Below, piece by piece: positions 12,939 through 27,901 of a stretch of DNA of 64,000 bases (positions are counted from its first letter, which is position 1; each line of letters begins with the position of its first letter). The DNA comes from Rhabdornis inornatus (taxonomy: Eukaryota; Chordata; Aves; Passeriformes; Rhabdornithidae), in assembly GCA_013397075.1 (NCBI GenBank), contig VWZS01004380.1, forward strand, positions 620,001-684,000. Direction: 5' to 3'. The notes under the pieces were generated by a model, which had not been told where the DNA came from, made no database searches, and saw only the letters and a list, made by a program, of their open reading frames with translations. Both the position numbers and the translations under genes were made by a program.

Positions 12939-15900
12939 CTGCAAGATTAAGAAATCAAGAGTATATCAGAAAGCTTGCAATAAATCTAAATACACACATT
13001 CTTATCTCTAACTACTCCCAACCATCTTTCAAGTGCCTTTCTGCCACTGGAGGAAAAACATGCTTAGCTTTTTAACAGGGGCTTTTTCCACAGTGTAACA
13101 GATGCATGGTTTGGTTTGCAGTAGATATCATTTACCTTCTTCCCAGACTATCATGGCCTCCCTCTCCTGGCAGTTTTTAAAGCAAGTCAGAATAGGCAGA
13201 AGGAACAACCTGCACTCCAAATAAAGATTAGAAGTCAGTTCCTAACAGGTTACTTGAAACAAAAAAAAGTTTAGCTGGTAAGTCCACATTCTTCAGTTTG
13301 ATGCTTCTAATCAAAGGCAAATCCACCAAGCTTCACAATCAACTTTCAAATTCCCAGACAAACCAGAGCAAAAGAGTAAGGATGCTATTATATCTCACTT
13401 ATGACCTAAAAAAACAGGAAGTACCAAGGGTTTACTAAAAAAAGCCACAGACAGATCTGTGCAGAAAATTTCACCAAAATTAACTGGAACAGACAATAAA
13501 TGATATTCAAACACACTGCTAAAATCCTTAAAATTACCACAACTGACAATCTTGTATACCCCTGATATTAAACTAGGAGAAGCTTTTTAAAAGACAACAG
13601 AAGAAAGCTTAATTTATGTGCGTAAACTCATTGTAATGGCAGCTTTTCAAGACACTGCACTGTGTAATTTCTGATTTAAACCAGACTTGCCAAACTGGTC
13701 CCATTCAATGAATCACACTCTGTACCAAAGCTCCATCTTTAAAAAGAAAAAGCCAAACCCAACAGTTAGTTCCTTGATCCTGTCACTCCAGCAAGCTCCT
13801 GCTCTGTCAGTTTATAACAAAACAGCCACAATTATCTCAGCACACAGAAATTCAACTGGAGGATGATGCCATGCTCTAGCACACGGATTTTTAAAAATTT
13901 ATTTTGAGGCACTTGTTCCTGGTACTACCCTTTTGTCCTCTATGGTCAGCACCGCCATCCTCTTCATTTGAAGTCATGCTTAGCTTCATGGCACACCATC
14001 CCAGACACCAGTATGAGATTAAAGTTCAAAGGCAAATTCAGACACATGTTACTTCAGGAGTAAAAATAAAGAGCAAAACATAAAAACCTTTTGCTATTAC
14101 AGTCTTTGCACCTAAGGCAATTCTCACCTCCTAGGACAAACCCCTTTTCAACAGAACCCTTCAGCTTTCCCTATGGATTCTCCACTTACTCCAACACTTT
14201 GGCAGTGACTACTCACACCAGGTTTAACTCAGACCATTCCCTTCAAATATGTCTTAGTTTGCATCTCTGCCAAGGTTTATTAGCACCTTTCAATTAAACA
14301 CAGAAGTTTTAAACTAATACAAATCCCTTACAGTACAGCTGGCAGAAAAAAAAACATTAAAGTCTTGCTTTTTATCAGAGATGCTTAAAGTTGCAACCCT
14401 GTGTTTAATCTATCACAGAGAAACACTTGTGGTAACTCACACCAAGGTTATTTTCTAAGAACAGCTTTTCTTTGAAGTTCTTTCACTTGTCAGAGCTATG
14501 TTTAAAATAGAAACACTTCTTGCTCATTCATTGACTATTTGATGAAGAAACTTGTCAGCTATCACATCCAGAAATATCCCTAGGTCCTATTTATAGCAAC
14601 TAGGGAACAAATGGTATGACAGAAGTTTAAACCTCTGATAAGCACCAGCACAATTGTATTGCTCTCTCTCCCATCACAACGATCTCCACCTATGTTCAAC
14701 CAGATCTACATACCATAAGAGACCTAAAGCAAAGCAGCTGTAAACCAAATCCTGTCTGTTCATCATCCACACTGTCACTGCTAATGATACAGCAATGCAT
14801 GGAAATAATAAGGCATGGTAGACTGTTACTCCTTTTCTGGAGTGGCTGGGCAGCCATCAGCCCCTAATGATGGAGGACAAGCATGCATCCCATGCCTTCT
14901 CTATCCCTTTTAAAGATGGAGCAGTTACTGCAGATGAGCATTGCTGTCCTGGACAGAAAAAGGAGTCCTCAGCATTCTCCTGTGAGAACCACATTTATCC
15001 ACTGCTCCTCAAAGGCCAGGACTGGATCTGGACATCTTTTATAGGGTGGTATATCCAGCACTTCCACAGATGGTTCAAGATCAGAAGTCAGCTTTCTTTC
15101 CCCTTTGCATAAATTCACATTCACTTATCACACGTAAGAAATGAGAAGCATCAAAAAACATCCTGAGACAAAGCAATCTCCAACCCTTACCATCAAGCCT
15201 CGAATGAAGACTGAAAAAGCCACAAGGACGGTGAAAATGGCCACTGGCATACCTGCCAGGGACAGGCACCATTTTGGGAAATTGAGCTCCATTCTCATCC
15301 TATGGTTCATGCATTTTTGCCCTAGGTCACGGAATAACCTGGCCAACAGATTACCCATGAACACATCCACAGTATTTTTTTTACTCACAAAACTGATGAC
15401 TTACCCCCACCTATATTACCACCTAACCCTTTAAAAATGCAAACCTTTCTTTAAATCACTCCACTGAATGAAGTTCAGCATAAACTCTGATTTGGCAAAT
15501 ACATCATGAGGGTCAATATTTTTAAAGAATTATTCAGTAGGTTAAAAGAGGACACAGTAAAGAACCACACTCCAAGGCATTTCTAAAGTGCTTGAAGTAC
15601 AAGAAGCTGGTTTATAAAAATATCTTCTCAGTTAAAATTTAAAAATAATAAGAGCATTTTGTCTAAAAATTGTTTTGCATGTACCAGGTTCTCAAATTAC
15701 TTACAGTTACATTACATTAACTTAAGCAGAAATGTAAGCTTGCCAACAAGCTCCTATGAAAACTCATTATCCAGCCTCCATCCAAATGCTGGATCTAAGA
15801 CAGGCTTTTTATGTCAGCAGCCTGCTCCTGCAACCAGCAACTCTTTTTTATGGTGACATTTCAGCAGTTTCACTAGGAAAAAAGATTCTTGGAGATTCCG

Positions 15901-17937
15901 TATTCCAACTGACTTGAGTCAAATTTAGATAAGCTTGAGGAAGCTTTTTGTAAAATGATAGACCAGAATTTGATCTAGAATTAGATTTATTGTAAAATAC
16001 AGTAAATAAATAACTAAATATAAAAACATTTGCTTTACCATCATAGCTATTCATCCCTTACCTTCTCCCAACTACCTATCCTGGACTCTTCCCTACCCAA
16101 ACATCCTTTCTGAGCTCAGCTGGTTCAGCTGCGAGTTTCAGGCTGTTTCTCCCCATACCCAGTACATCAAAACCACCATGCAAATCTGCACAAGAGGAGC
16201 TCAGAGTGCAAAGGCACTCACATCTCACTCTGCATTCAAACAAACCATTAACAAATACTATAACACTCTAAGAAAAATACAAGTATTTTTACTCCACTCT
16301 ATGCATTTTAAACACTGCCATTTCCCAACACTATCATACATGTGACAATATTTTTTCCATGCTTAAAAAACCTCCTAGCTAAAATAATCTTTAAAGATTT
16401 TTTCTTTTTAATTGCCATTAATATCTACCACCTAATGCAAATCCTTCAAGCCTAAAGCTTTATTTTTTTTACAGAGGGCCAGGGAAAAGATGCCTTTATT
16501 TTGACCTAATATCTAAACCCCTCAAACAATGATGAGACCTTTTTTTCTAAATTAATATATCAAGACTCAAAAACGAAAACCAAGATACACTCACATTCCC
16601 AATTTACACTACGAACATAAAAATCAAGTTCTTCTACACTTTCACATAAAAATCGTAAGCAGATACACAAGAAATTTTTCAGCCTACATTTATAGAGAGG
16701 CTTCAGTAAGCAGACAACCAGCTTCCAGGGAATATTGACAGCCATCCCGGCCATCTGGAGGGACTTGTTTATGAGATGTGTTCCTATGGACAACCCTCCT
16801 ACCCCTTCATGCCACTGCTACCCCATTTCTACTCCCGCATGAACATGGAAGAGGTTGGGATGCAGAGGGAACTCAGGGAAGTGCAGAACCCAATGTACCA
16901 CTGCTGTCTGAAACCTGCCTGAACTCACACCAGAGTCTCCTACAAGTAGTTTATAGGTTCTGCTTTTCTGTTGGATTTAGTTTTTACACAAGTACTGTCT
17001 GTGGCCTGGCAGACCCGGCAGGGATTGAACAGCTAAATCTTCACGCACACTTTTCAGGGAAAGGGCTCTGCTTCACAACAGAGGGTTCAGACAGTTTTCC
17101 TTAGCTGTTAACAAAATACAAACCTGCTACACAAAGTCAAACAGCAGTGCCTCAGCAAGTGTTAGTCTGGAGCCTGAGGGAAAACAAACAAAGAAATATC
17201 CTGGATGAATTTCATCCCAGGTCAAAAAGGCCCTACATTAAGACTATGACACAGTACAGTAACCTTCAAAGCATCCATGTTCCTTTTGCTAGAAAAACAG
17301 CTTTTCAGAAAGCTGAAGATGACCTGCAAATCTAGCATACCCCTAGCTCTCATCGTTATACTCCATCTCCTTCATATTCTCCTTTCATTCTCAAAATACA
17401 TTTCTGCAAAAGTCCAGTAGAAGAGCCCTGGTATTCAAGAAAAGCCAGGCTGCGTGTGGATTAACAAATACAGACATTGTCGTCAACACCAGGACACTTT
17501 GGTCTTATCATGAGGAAGGGATGTGCAAACTGAGCGAGTGGAAAGTATCAGGATTGAGTTTGGTATTTATTACTTCTACACTGAAAAGCTCCTGAATACT
17601 ATCTGAGAGTTGACAGGAGAGTAGTAACACAAGACAAACCCAATCCATCCACATACACTGAAAATTAAGCTTGGTGTATTCTATTCTTTTTCATGTCTAA
17701 CTAAAACTGGAAGGGACAGTGAGTATACCTAAGCCTAATACAGATTCAGAGTCCTCTGTATAATGTTCTGTGCAAAAAGTTCCCTCTTGCTACATGATTT
17801 TTCCCCTCAATGTCTCATTTTAGTTAATGGGATTTCATTTCCAGTCAATTTCTGAACATTTTGTACTTATTAATATTTTAAGAAACTAATCAGAGAAAGA
17901 TCAAGTGCACTACATAGTTCCTTGTCTGCTCAGCTTT

Positions 17938-18030
17938 TCACAGAATCACAGAATGTGTCAGAGTGGAAGGGACCACAGTGGGTCATCTGGTCCAACCTCC
18001 CTACTCAGGCAGGGTCACTGTAGAGGACAG
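17938..18030 (-). mobile_element. CR1 LINE 3' fragment, reverse orientation
   Basis: It starts with CACAGAATCACAGAATG and continues with the GGAAGGGACC...TCATCTGGTCCAACCTCC block, which is the reverse complement of the avian CR1 3' end. Only about 90 bases remain, so it is strongly 5'-truncated like most avian CR1 copies and carries no coding sequence. It lies in GRAMD4 intron 1, in the same orientation as the gene. The right end is approximate. Confidence 0.88.
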
Positions 18031-19605
18031 GATAAAAGAAAAACACTTTTCTTCCCCCTCTGCACAGACTTCTCCCAAACTACTCTCCAGAAGGCTCACA
18101 TCTGTTGAGAAAACCAAACTCCACCCACAGCACCTCTTCTTGAACAACAGGGAGCGGTTTTGTAAAGGTGAAGTTGGCACCTTTCAAAAAAACTTTTCAT
18201 TAAGCTCAACTCAAAGACATTTAGCACACAGAAGGCCACACTCAACATGGCCCTTTCATGAACAGCACCAACATGAGACTGAGCTCAGCCAGGACAATAC
18301 AATATCTCAGGTTCTCAGCATAGAATGATGTCATCACTTGTCACTGAAAACCAAGATGCAGTACTTTGGGCCAAACATTCAGTTGGATTGGCCAAGAGCA
18401 GTTTACAAACACTCTGAAAATTACAGGCATTGTGCAAGTGCCCTCAATTTCTGACATCAACAAACATGCAAACAAATCTTGAAACTGAGCTCTCTCCACA
18501 CTCATCACAACAGGTTCATCCTGAAATAATATTCACTGCCTCAGTGTCACAGTTTTGTTAGGTCTTCTTCCACTTGCATAACCCTTGGCTTCAGGGTCAT
18601 AACATACCCAGAACAAACTCCTTTCTGGTTTTGAGTAACATCTACCTTTCATGGTCAGGAGTTCTTAAAACTCTAGGAACAGACTAGACTAGACAGGGAT
18701 AGATTAGGGGGATGGACTCTGGTGGGTCTTTTTTTTCATGATAGATGAAGTTATCAGGCTACCTTAGAAGAAACATGCTTAGTAACTCAGGATTACTCTG
18801 CCTTTAAGTTTAAAGGGAGACGAACAACAAAATTCCACCAGAATCACTTCCTCTGTGTTACAGACTCCCAGCAGAAGCAACACTCAGTTAACACAGTTTG
18901 GAAACCAACAGAAAGTTGTGCTTTGGTGTTGCAGACTTAAACAGATGCATTAATTAAGCAACTCAATTTAAATTATCCACTGACTGGGAGGAGGAGGGGA
19001 GGAAGAAAAACGTGGAAAGCTGTGTAACATATTCCATGGTTCAGTATGGGGACTGAAGACAAAGTTCAACATACAGATCTCGACTGCCACTGGTGAAGTT
19101 GTCACAGCAACCATAATGCAGCTTCATGAATATGCATTACACTAAAATCTCTTTTTTTCCCCAAAAGAGAGTAATGTGTCATTCAGCTCACAACATGAAG
19201 CTCCCTGGGAGATAAATCAGGACTGCACAGTAAAAGTGACTTGTCTTCAAAACCTTTAGCTTGGCTGCTGCAAACAAAAGGGTTGAGGGAAGAGGGGAGA
19301 CACAGAACATGGTGGGTTGGAGCTGTAGGACTTTCTTCTGTACCTTCCTCAGACAGTCCTTCCCACATATTTGGCAAAAATGTTAAGACAGACATTCTCC
19401 AAATGAGATGCTCAGTTCCTGTGGAGTTGTAGATCTTAAACCCTCAAGCACCTGGGGACTGGCCCTACAGTCAGCCAGAGGCAGCAGCACCAGTGACCCT
19501 CCATGGAAGGATGGAGAAGGGGGAGCTGCTGCTCAGTGTCCAAGACAGCTGAAACTGGGGACCTTGACTTTCCACCACTGGAAAATTGCGAGTGGACTGG
19601 TTCAC

Positions 19606-19626
19606 AAAAAAAAAAAAAAAAAAAAN
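19606..19626. repeat. Poly-A run followed by a single N
   Basis: Twenty A residues are followed by one undetermined base at 19626. No SINE or LINE body is visible immediately to the left, so this is treated as a simple homopolymer whose length the assembly may not resolve. Confidence 0.95.
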
Positions 19627-22600
19627 GCAGTAATTGTTTCCACTGAGTATCTGTGGGAGTTGTACTTTGTCCTTAACTCCCCACTTACCCTAACACATCT
19701 TCCACTACCACAGAGCCACCACACACACTTCCGTCTGTCATCAGTGAAACCTTTGTCTCTCACTGTGAAACATAAAATTAGCAAGCTTTGTTAAATTGTC
19801 TGTAAATTGAGAACTTTAACTCCCAAACAGGAAAATAAAACTCATTTTTCTCAGGACACCTGTGTGGGAGAAAATAAAAGTGTGACACTGATTATGCCAC
19901 CAGAAGAGCTGCACAAAAAGCCTTGTACGAAGACTGCCTGAAGAGAGATCTCCAGCAGCATGCATGGACTAGAGGAACCACCAGCTCAACCCATGGCAGA
20001 TATCCTGTGAAAGGCTTAGCATGTCGTGATAAAGGATATTGCTGACATGAACTTCTCCCTTCCTGGCCACCCCCTGGGTCCTCTTTTCTCTCCTGCTGTG
20101 TTCCTATCCCAATCCGAGAGGAGCCCAGCCAAGCCTGAAGCCCACTAGATCACAGGCAGACACCAAAGGAAGCAACCCCATCCATTTCTGCCACAGCCTT
20201 TATGTCATTTGATCACTCATGCAGTTTATCAGCTCATTGCTGAGCAACTAATATTTTGTGTTTGTTTTCTGGCAAGGTCAGTCCAATCAGAGCAGACAGG
20301 GATGCAGCCTGACTCCGGGAAGCACAGACTATTGGAGATTTTGCTACTCCCACACAGAAAATGTCTGTGGTGGTGAGCAGAGGGAGAAAGCATCCTTGTA
20401 CAGCAGCCACCTGCACTTACATGAGGTTAAACAACTGCAAAGCTTCACCCTAAAGAGAGTGTTTATGAAGCTGCCACAAGGCACATTTCAGAAACTGGAC
20501 ACCAGAGCTTCAGTCCCTACTCTGAAGGACAGGGAAGAGTTTGTCACAGCTTGGCATTGACAAAAGGCTTTTTTCTGCTTCCTTGCTCTGAATATTATCT
20601 ACTAGTCAGGGGAGAGCTGAGGGTGGAGACAGGAAGATGAGCATCATCAGCTTAGCAAGGGCCTCTGCATACTAGAAGGTTCAGGCAGCTCAGAACCGGA
20701 TGGGCTTCCAAAAGTAAGAAGCTGGGGCACATAAGTGCTGCCCTAAGCAAGCACAACTTCTGCCAGTAAAAACAGAGACATAGGGGTGACAAATGGGGGA
20801 GAAGGACAGGACACAACTAACACAGGGTAAGAATAAGCTGTCACTGTATTTATGTTCAAATGGAAATCTAACTTGACAACACTCAGAATAATGCTGGTCT
20901 TTTACAGTTTACTTTAAAATAAATATTTAAAGTCAGAAGTACATATGATGGCAGGAGCATCTTATGCAGACCAATAAGTTTATTAAGAAGGTAATCATCA
21001 ACTTTTTAGAAAAAGTGTGAGCCCTGCCAGCCCTGAAGAATTTTGATTCTATCCCTTAGAGTTAAAAAAGGGCAAGTTACTGAGACCTCTTTGATGCCAA
21101 GCTTTTCATCATCTCAACTGCATGTTCATCCTCTTCAGAGGGTAACTACAGATAGATCAGAGAATGAAGGTACTGCTAAGAAAAAAAGACCCTGTAGAAA
21201 CGAGCTGCAATCCAAACTTAAAAAAGATTCTTTGAGAACAGCCTTCTAAGGTCTACACAGATTGGCTTGGTCCTAGCAGGTATTTCTTTGAGAGGACCCT
21301 CAGAAGCAAGTACCTCATCAGCTCAGGGTGTCTGATCACAGCTCACTCAGCAACTCATGAAAACAGAGCAAAGGTGCATAGCATCATCTAGTTTCGAAGA
21401 ATGTCTATGCATTCCTTTTTTGTTTGTTGTGTCTGTAAACAAAGATGTACCCATGTGAAGCAGGACACAGCTCACAGCCTGACTAATCTCCACTGTGCAT
21501 GTACACACACAAGCACAGCGCTGAAGAGAAGCCTGCTCCAGCCCTCACCAACCTCTGCACCTCACACATCTGAGTAACACTTCCCCTGAGCCACAGTGCC
21601 AAGCCTCCTGTGCATTACCATGTTACTTATGACAAGGCCATGCAGAAGGAATCTCTCAAGCTAACTGACAAAAGACCACAGATCTACAACTGTGTTACAT
21701 ATGCAGTGATTAAATGAACCCCCTTACCTTTCTGGCACCAAGAAACCACAGGGCCAGGTTCATACTTCCCAAATCACTACCTATCAGGGTACCTCACCAA
21801 GAACAAGACTAAGGGCCAGAGCACAGCAAGATGGTCTATTCCAAGAGTCTTCCCTCAGTTTAGGGAGACAACTCGGTAGAAGCTGACACTAGAACTTTGT
21901 GAGTATTCGGTTAACATGAAACCATCCAGATGCATGTGCTCACTGAAAAGATTCCCAAGACGTAGTAATTTTGTGTACAACACTTTGTAATCCATTTCTC
22001 CAAGTTTTAACTATCCTACTGCTGATCTGAGAATTCATTAACCTTCCAAAATGTGAATGTTGCAAGAAAATCAATGTTTCAGCTAGGCTGACTACAAAAA
22101 TCAAAAGACAGACATGGCTGAGGAAGAGAACTGAACATTTTACCAAACACCAGGAGCTCTCCAACTGCCACACAGTTATAAAAATAATGTCAATGCATTA
22201 AAGATTTTTAACTTCTCCCCTTGTGGTTAAATATAACATTGCTGTTCCATGAAGAACTACAAAGATATAGCTAGCACATGCCAATTACAACCACCACTAT
22301 AATCCAGAATCTTTTACTTCCTTCCTATATACTGGCCCTGAGTTTACAAAGAATGTGTATAATCCCCAAATCAGACATTTCCATGCAAGAAGCAGAACTG
22401 CTGCTCATTCTATTCCTTGTCCCCTTCTCCTAACAAAAACCTTAAAATGCTTCTGAAGTTGGTGCGACAAAACACAAGAGAAGGAAAGGGGAGGAAAAAA
22501 GTTAATATAGCATGGATTACACAAGTTTGCAGTATTATAATTGCACATTGTGTCAATCTCCAAATGAAGGGGCATAACATATTGTGTAAAAACTTGCATA

Positions 22601-24011
22601 AATAATGTGTAAAAGGACAGACACAACATACAAAGATGGTATTTACCAGACTAAATTAAATGAAGGAATAACACAGAAAGATCAAGTTTTATACACCAAG
22701 TCTGGCTTCAGGCATCAGCTTAATTTCTGGCACTGTCTGTACTACACAGCCACTTGTAAAAGCCATGTAAACTATTCCTCGAAATCTTACCAGAGAGTAA
22801 AAAAGTCAAGGTCAAGTTCCCACCAGACTGACAGAAAGCAGCACTCTGGAAAAGAACCTCCTTCATTCCACCCACACAGCTTGTCAAAAGATGAGAGAGA
22901 GATTTTACTCCACATAGAAGAGTTAGGAAACAGCAGAGGAAGTTGTGTGACACAGGGAAGCACTGAACTTGGTCTCTAGTTATCAAAGACCCCTCCTGCA
23001 TTTCTTCTGACTGCAACACTTTATGTAAGTCCAACTGCACTGCTGGTACACTGGCTGCAAAAAGAAAGAAATCACTGTACCCGAAATACCATTTTGATAT
23101 CTGAACTGCAATTACTTGTTTAAATAATTAACCTAGTGAAATGGCAGGCTCCAGACTGAAAGGCCCTGCTGCTCAAGGTAATCTTCCTTACAGGAGCAAA
23201 CCTCTATTTTCTCACATTCCAAACTGCATGATTCCCACAGTAGCCAGAATACCTGCTCTTTGTCCCCATGTTTACATGAGAAATCCTAAACTAAAAAAAA
23301 AAAAACAACAAAAAACCAGAACAGCTAGTATAGCCATCCCTAAGGAATAGAACCACAATCCTGAAAGTTACCTCTTTTGTTCAGTAAACTCCTCAGGTCT
23401 TCTGCCATAACTGCAGATCTTTCATTTCACACATTGACTTTAACATGCTTTGAACAGCAAAACTCAGTAGAAAGCTTCACTATTAAATCTGATTCTCTCA
23501 AGAAGCAGCTGTTGTCTGGGTATCTCCTCCACGCTCTTTCCCAACAACCTCTGCCTGTAGTATCAACTGCTCTCAAAAAAGCTAATTTGGGTGATACCAC
23601 TAACTGCTCTAAGAAGAGGATTGAAGATGGACACCAGTCCAGCCCAGGAAAAGGCTGCCATACATGCTTAGTAGCAGTGAGAGTTAAACAAGCAACTGAT
23701 GGAGAAGCACAAAGGTGAGGCTGAGCAAAGTACATGCCCTCACCCCACCAACAGACACAGATGGGGACCACAGCCTATGAGGAAGTAGAATAACCTCAGA
23801 AAGAATGATGGAGAAGAGAGGGAGGGAAAGGAAAAAAAAAAAAAAAAAAGACATTACTCAGGTTTCCCATGCATTCTTGTATTTTCTCCCAAATTTTATT
23901 AGTTGACAGAACCTATTTCATTTTGCAAACAAAACCAAAATAACCCCTCACTCAAGACACTCAACAGTGGTGGAAATGAGCTCCAGCCAGCAATGATAAC
24001 CCACTCATCTC

Positions 24012-24025
24012 CACACACACACACA
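24012..24025. repeat. Short (CA)7 microsatellite
   Basis: Seven uninterrupted CA dinucleotides lie in GRAMD4 intron 1. The run is short and possibly polymorphic. Confidence 0.85.
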
Positions 24026-27000
24026 GAGCAGCTCAGCTCCCCACCTTCAGCAGCCTGGCACACACAAACAGCTGATGCAGGAACGGGAACAAAAGATAGA
24101 GATGCGTGGCCACATTCTACAAATATTTTTGAGGCTTCCTTAAAGTATGAATAGAGTCAAGGAAAACTAACGAAAAAATTCCATGACTTCAAGGAAACAC
24201 AGAAATTATGCTTTACGTAAGTATGTAAGGAAGGTATAAAGCCTCTTCCAGACAATAAACCAAACAACAGAGGTTATTACCATAAGCTTGCCAAGTTCAT
24301 ACTAATTTGGCCATATTTGTAAAAACATAATGTTTTAATGGCGCCTCTTAGATTCTATTGCCTCATAACTGCAGATGACAAAAAGTTATGTGTAAGAGTT
24401 AACAACTACATTTCTGAAGCTGCTTGAAACAACTGGAAGAAGATTATCTTAGAGAAAGTCTTTAAATAAAGCAGGGCATATCAACAAAACCAGCTCTACT
24501 TCTTTGCAAAGGGGGTGCCTGCTGTTAGCATCATCACCAAAGTATACGCATATGTTAAATGGCATTTCTCCCAACAGAAGCCAGCTCCTCTCCTGAAACA
24601 GCTGTATTAGCAAGTTTTCCACCAGGTTTCAACGTGAGATGTACCGAACACATGGAAAAGTAAAAATAAATCACTGCCAGATTGGTCCGTTTGATCCCAA
24701 ACAGGGGGTAACACATGAATCCAATGGTGTCTGCACTTCATGGATCAGCTTTTTGGTTTATTAACCAAGCCTGTAAAAGCACTCTAAATTACCAACCTTT
24801 TTGCATGCTCTATTACAAAAAAAACCCAGTACTTTCTTGTCTCAAAATGTCACAGATACAATGCAAAGCCTGTCAGGCTGCTAAGATAATCCAAACCCAA
24901 TGACAGCAAATAGCAACCTGGCACATGTTGAGCCTTCAGACTCAAAATAGATTTAAATTAACACAAAGCTGGAAGGAAAGAGTTTAGTAACAAAGTGAAG
25001 AAACCAAGGGAGAAGAAATGAGATTATACCAGTCATCATTTCAATCAGACCAAACAAGTTAAAAGCCAGCTAGAGGATGGCATTTACGTCTGCCTCTGAG
25101 GCTGGGATGAGGGCCAGAATTACACTCCTTGATGTGACTTATTTATGCCATGCTGACACTCCAGTTGGCAAGGATAAAGGTCCAAAGGTCAAAGTACTAT
25201 GAGGCAGAAGCCGTGTACACCAGTTAATCTTACCAAGCAGTCATGTCTCGGGTGGGGATGCAAGGAGCAGGGAGCCATCGTTCTTGCACCCATCCACCCA
25301 CCTGCACCTTAAAACCACTTTAGCTGAGCCCATCTCAGAGCTTCCTCAGTCCACAAAGGAGATTTCTGCAGAGATCCCACCAACCACTCCCACAAAATGA
25401 TGTGTTTTTCAAAGGCAAAGCCAGAGAGAAGCCAGTGGTGCCACATGTTAAAACTGAGAGGCCAGGTCACCAGCTGAAGCCCAGAGACCACCCACAGACC
25501 TCCAAACTCAGAAAACTCCCTAAAGAATGTGGGCATGGAGGAAAAATGAAGGCAGAGAGCGACATTTTTGGTGCTTCTGACAGTTTCTTAATTGGGATTT
25601 CTTCCAGCTCTAAGTTATTCCCAATTACTTAAATAATATTCACATATTTAAATCTTGGAATTTTAAAACCTAAACCATAGATTTCACTTTCAAAAGAAGG
25701 ATCCCAAAAGTTGAATTACAAGTCAGGCTCAAATTCCAGTATAGGGATATCAAGCTTTTTGTTTACACTACACAAATGTTTTAACAGATACAGTCTCTCA
25801 AAGTCATGGAAACTTGGAAATCTGAGACTTTTTGCATTAATGTCAGAATATACTTAAGATTGCAGAATATGATGGAACCTGCAGCTAGCGCTGAATTCCC
25901 ACTAACCTCTGATTTGCTTACATGATTAGCATAAAAGTCAAAAAATAAAAAAAATGAAAAATGAAAAAGTTACACCACATTATTCTTGAATATTTTAGGG
26001 ATCTCCAGAGCAAAATATGCCCAAAAGAAAGTTACAAAACAACAAATTTGGGGAAGGGAAAGAAAGGAAAAGAAAGATCATATCTTTGGATGTTTTTGTT
26101 GTGGACATCTGGAGCCTCCATCCAGCTGCAGGATCTAGGCAAATGGACTAAACTTGAGCAGAGACTTAGATGGCTGGAAATGAGAGTCTGCTCTAAACAA
26201 CACCTTAGTCTTGGAAGAAGAGTTGACAAGTAACAGGGACCGGCTGTCTTCAGGGTGAAAAGAAAAGCTGTAAATACACAATGAAAGGATATTTCATCTC
26301 CTATGGGTACTCCTGCCAAACTTTTCTATTTATTGGATAGTACAAACACCTCAGAAACTAAACAGCAGTTTTAATCAGGGACTGTTCTAGCTTTTAACTG
26401 CTGCACTCACCTTTGATGCCCCTACAGCACACCAGGGGCATCAAGCTTTTCAAAAGATGTACTGCAATAAGCAAAATAAAAACCTCTCCTTACTAAAACC
26501 CTTCCTTCAGAAGAGGCAGGCACACAATCCAGAGACATGAAAGCAAGTTTTTCCAAATTAGAAGACTGTTTTCTAGTAAGTGCGAAGGTGTCTGAGCACC
26601 CAGGAATCACAACTGACATTGGGATCAGAAAGCTGAGTCCACTTTGTACATAACCAGCACTAAGAACTTTGAACAAGAGCTCGAATATTTACAGAAAAAA
26701 AAATCTTTGAATTTGGTATATATTTAACAAGCCTACAGAGGAGATCGGACCACTTCATACTGGCATTCTTACACAAGTGTGCACACTGGACTATAATCAT
26801 ATAGCTAGCTATGACTGCATTTTTCAAAACAATTTTTACTGTAAAAGTTGAATCTACTAGTAAATCCTTATTTAAAAACAAAAATAAGCTATTCCAATTA
26901 TCAACTTGTAAGAAAGCAAACCTGCATGCCTGTAGCTAATCTACCTCAAGAACTCATGTCTGGTGCTTCCTCTGTGGTTTAGAAACATCAGCAATGCATT

Positions 27001-27350
27001 GGTTTCCTAAACACAGTTTCCCATGTCCCATTTCAGATAATGAGCAATCTGTGGTTGTTCAGTCATCTTCAAGGTCAAACCCCTTTCTAGTGTTTCCAGA
27101 AAGTATATGTGTCTTTAACCAACTTTTCTTCTGACTTTTACAAGAATGCAGTATTAACCCATAGCAACTAAACCATTGATTAAAAAAGTTCTAGAAAACA
27201 TCACTCTGTTTAACTACCAACACTTTAGCTCTGCTGGAGCTTTTGAAATGAGAAGAGGAACTAAAAAAAACCAAGGAAACAGACACTGGGTTTTGTGTCA
27301 GTCTATGTAATGGTTTCAAAACTCATCTAACACAATCGTTCAACAGATGC

Positions 27351-27386
27351 AAATATTTTGTGTGCAAATATGCACACGAAATATTT
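27351..27386. repeat. 16-bp inverted repeat with 4-base loop
   Basis: AAATATTTTGTGTGCA at 27351-27366 is followed by the loop AATA (27367-27370) and TGCACACGAAATATTT at 27371-27386. The arms pair over 16 positions with one T:G pair. An 8-base direct repeat TCGTTCAA at 27336-27343 and 27386-27393 brackets it, overlapping the stem by one base. The stem is too short for a typical pre-miRNA. It could be a cruciform-prone palindrome or the remnant of a tiny insertion with a target duplication. Confidence 0.85.
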
Positions 27387-27865
27387 CGTTCAATGAATGA
27401 GGTCTGCTGTACTTTCATATTAGCTCTCAGATGCTATTATAAACTTTCAGCCAGATGAGAAGAAAGCCTCCTTCAGGGTAAAACAAACAGCTATAGTTCG
27501 CTTCAGACAATAAGGAATACAAACTGCATGGAAGGATTTTCCATGATTTAACTGTCACCAACAACAGACTAATGAGTCACAGACAACAGCTTAATACTTA
27601 GAGCTTATTGCTAAAGAAAAAAATATTTATGTAATTTCAAAGTATTAACAACAAAACATAAAATGAGCTTTGAATAGATCCCTGTAGAGCAGCAAACCAG
27701 GTCAGCTGTATGCATACAAGAGAAACCCAAAGTGGGCACTGGACACAGCCAGGCTTGCACTGCACCAGGAAAACCAGACTGAAAACATCAGCCATTGTTC
27801 TGTACTGAAAAAGCAATACTGTCCCTGCTGTCCTTTAACAGAGGACTGCAAGGGCCAGAGAGCTC

Positions 27866-27901
27866 CAAATTCAAACTGCCAAGCAAATTCAAACTGCTAA
27901 A
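27866..27901. repeat. Two-copy 18-base tandem duplication
   Basis: CAAATTCAAACTGCCAAG at 27866-27883 is followed directly by CAAATTCAAACTGCTAAA at 27884-27901, with two mismatches. It is a simple local duplication within the intron. Confidence 0.85.

Noticed and set aside
27351..27386. Hairpin considered as a pre-miRNA
   Set aside because: The stem is only 16 bp with a 4-base loop, too short for a Drosha/Dicer substrate, and it is very AT-rich.
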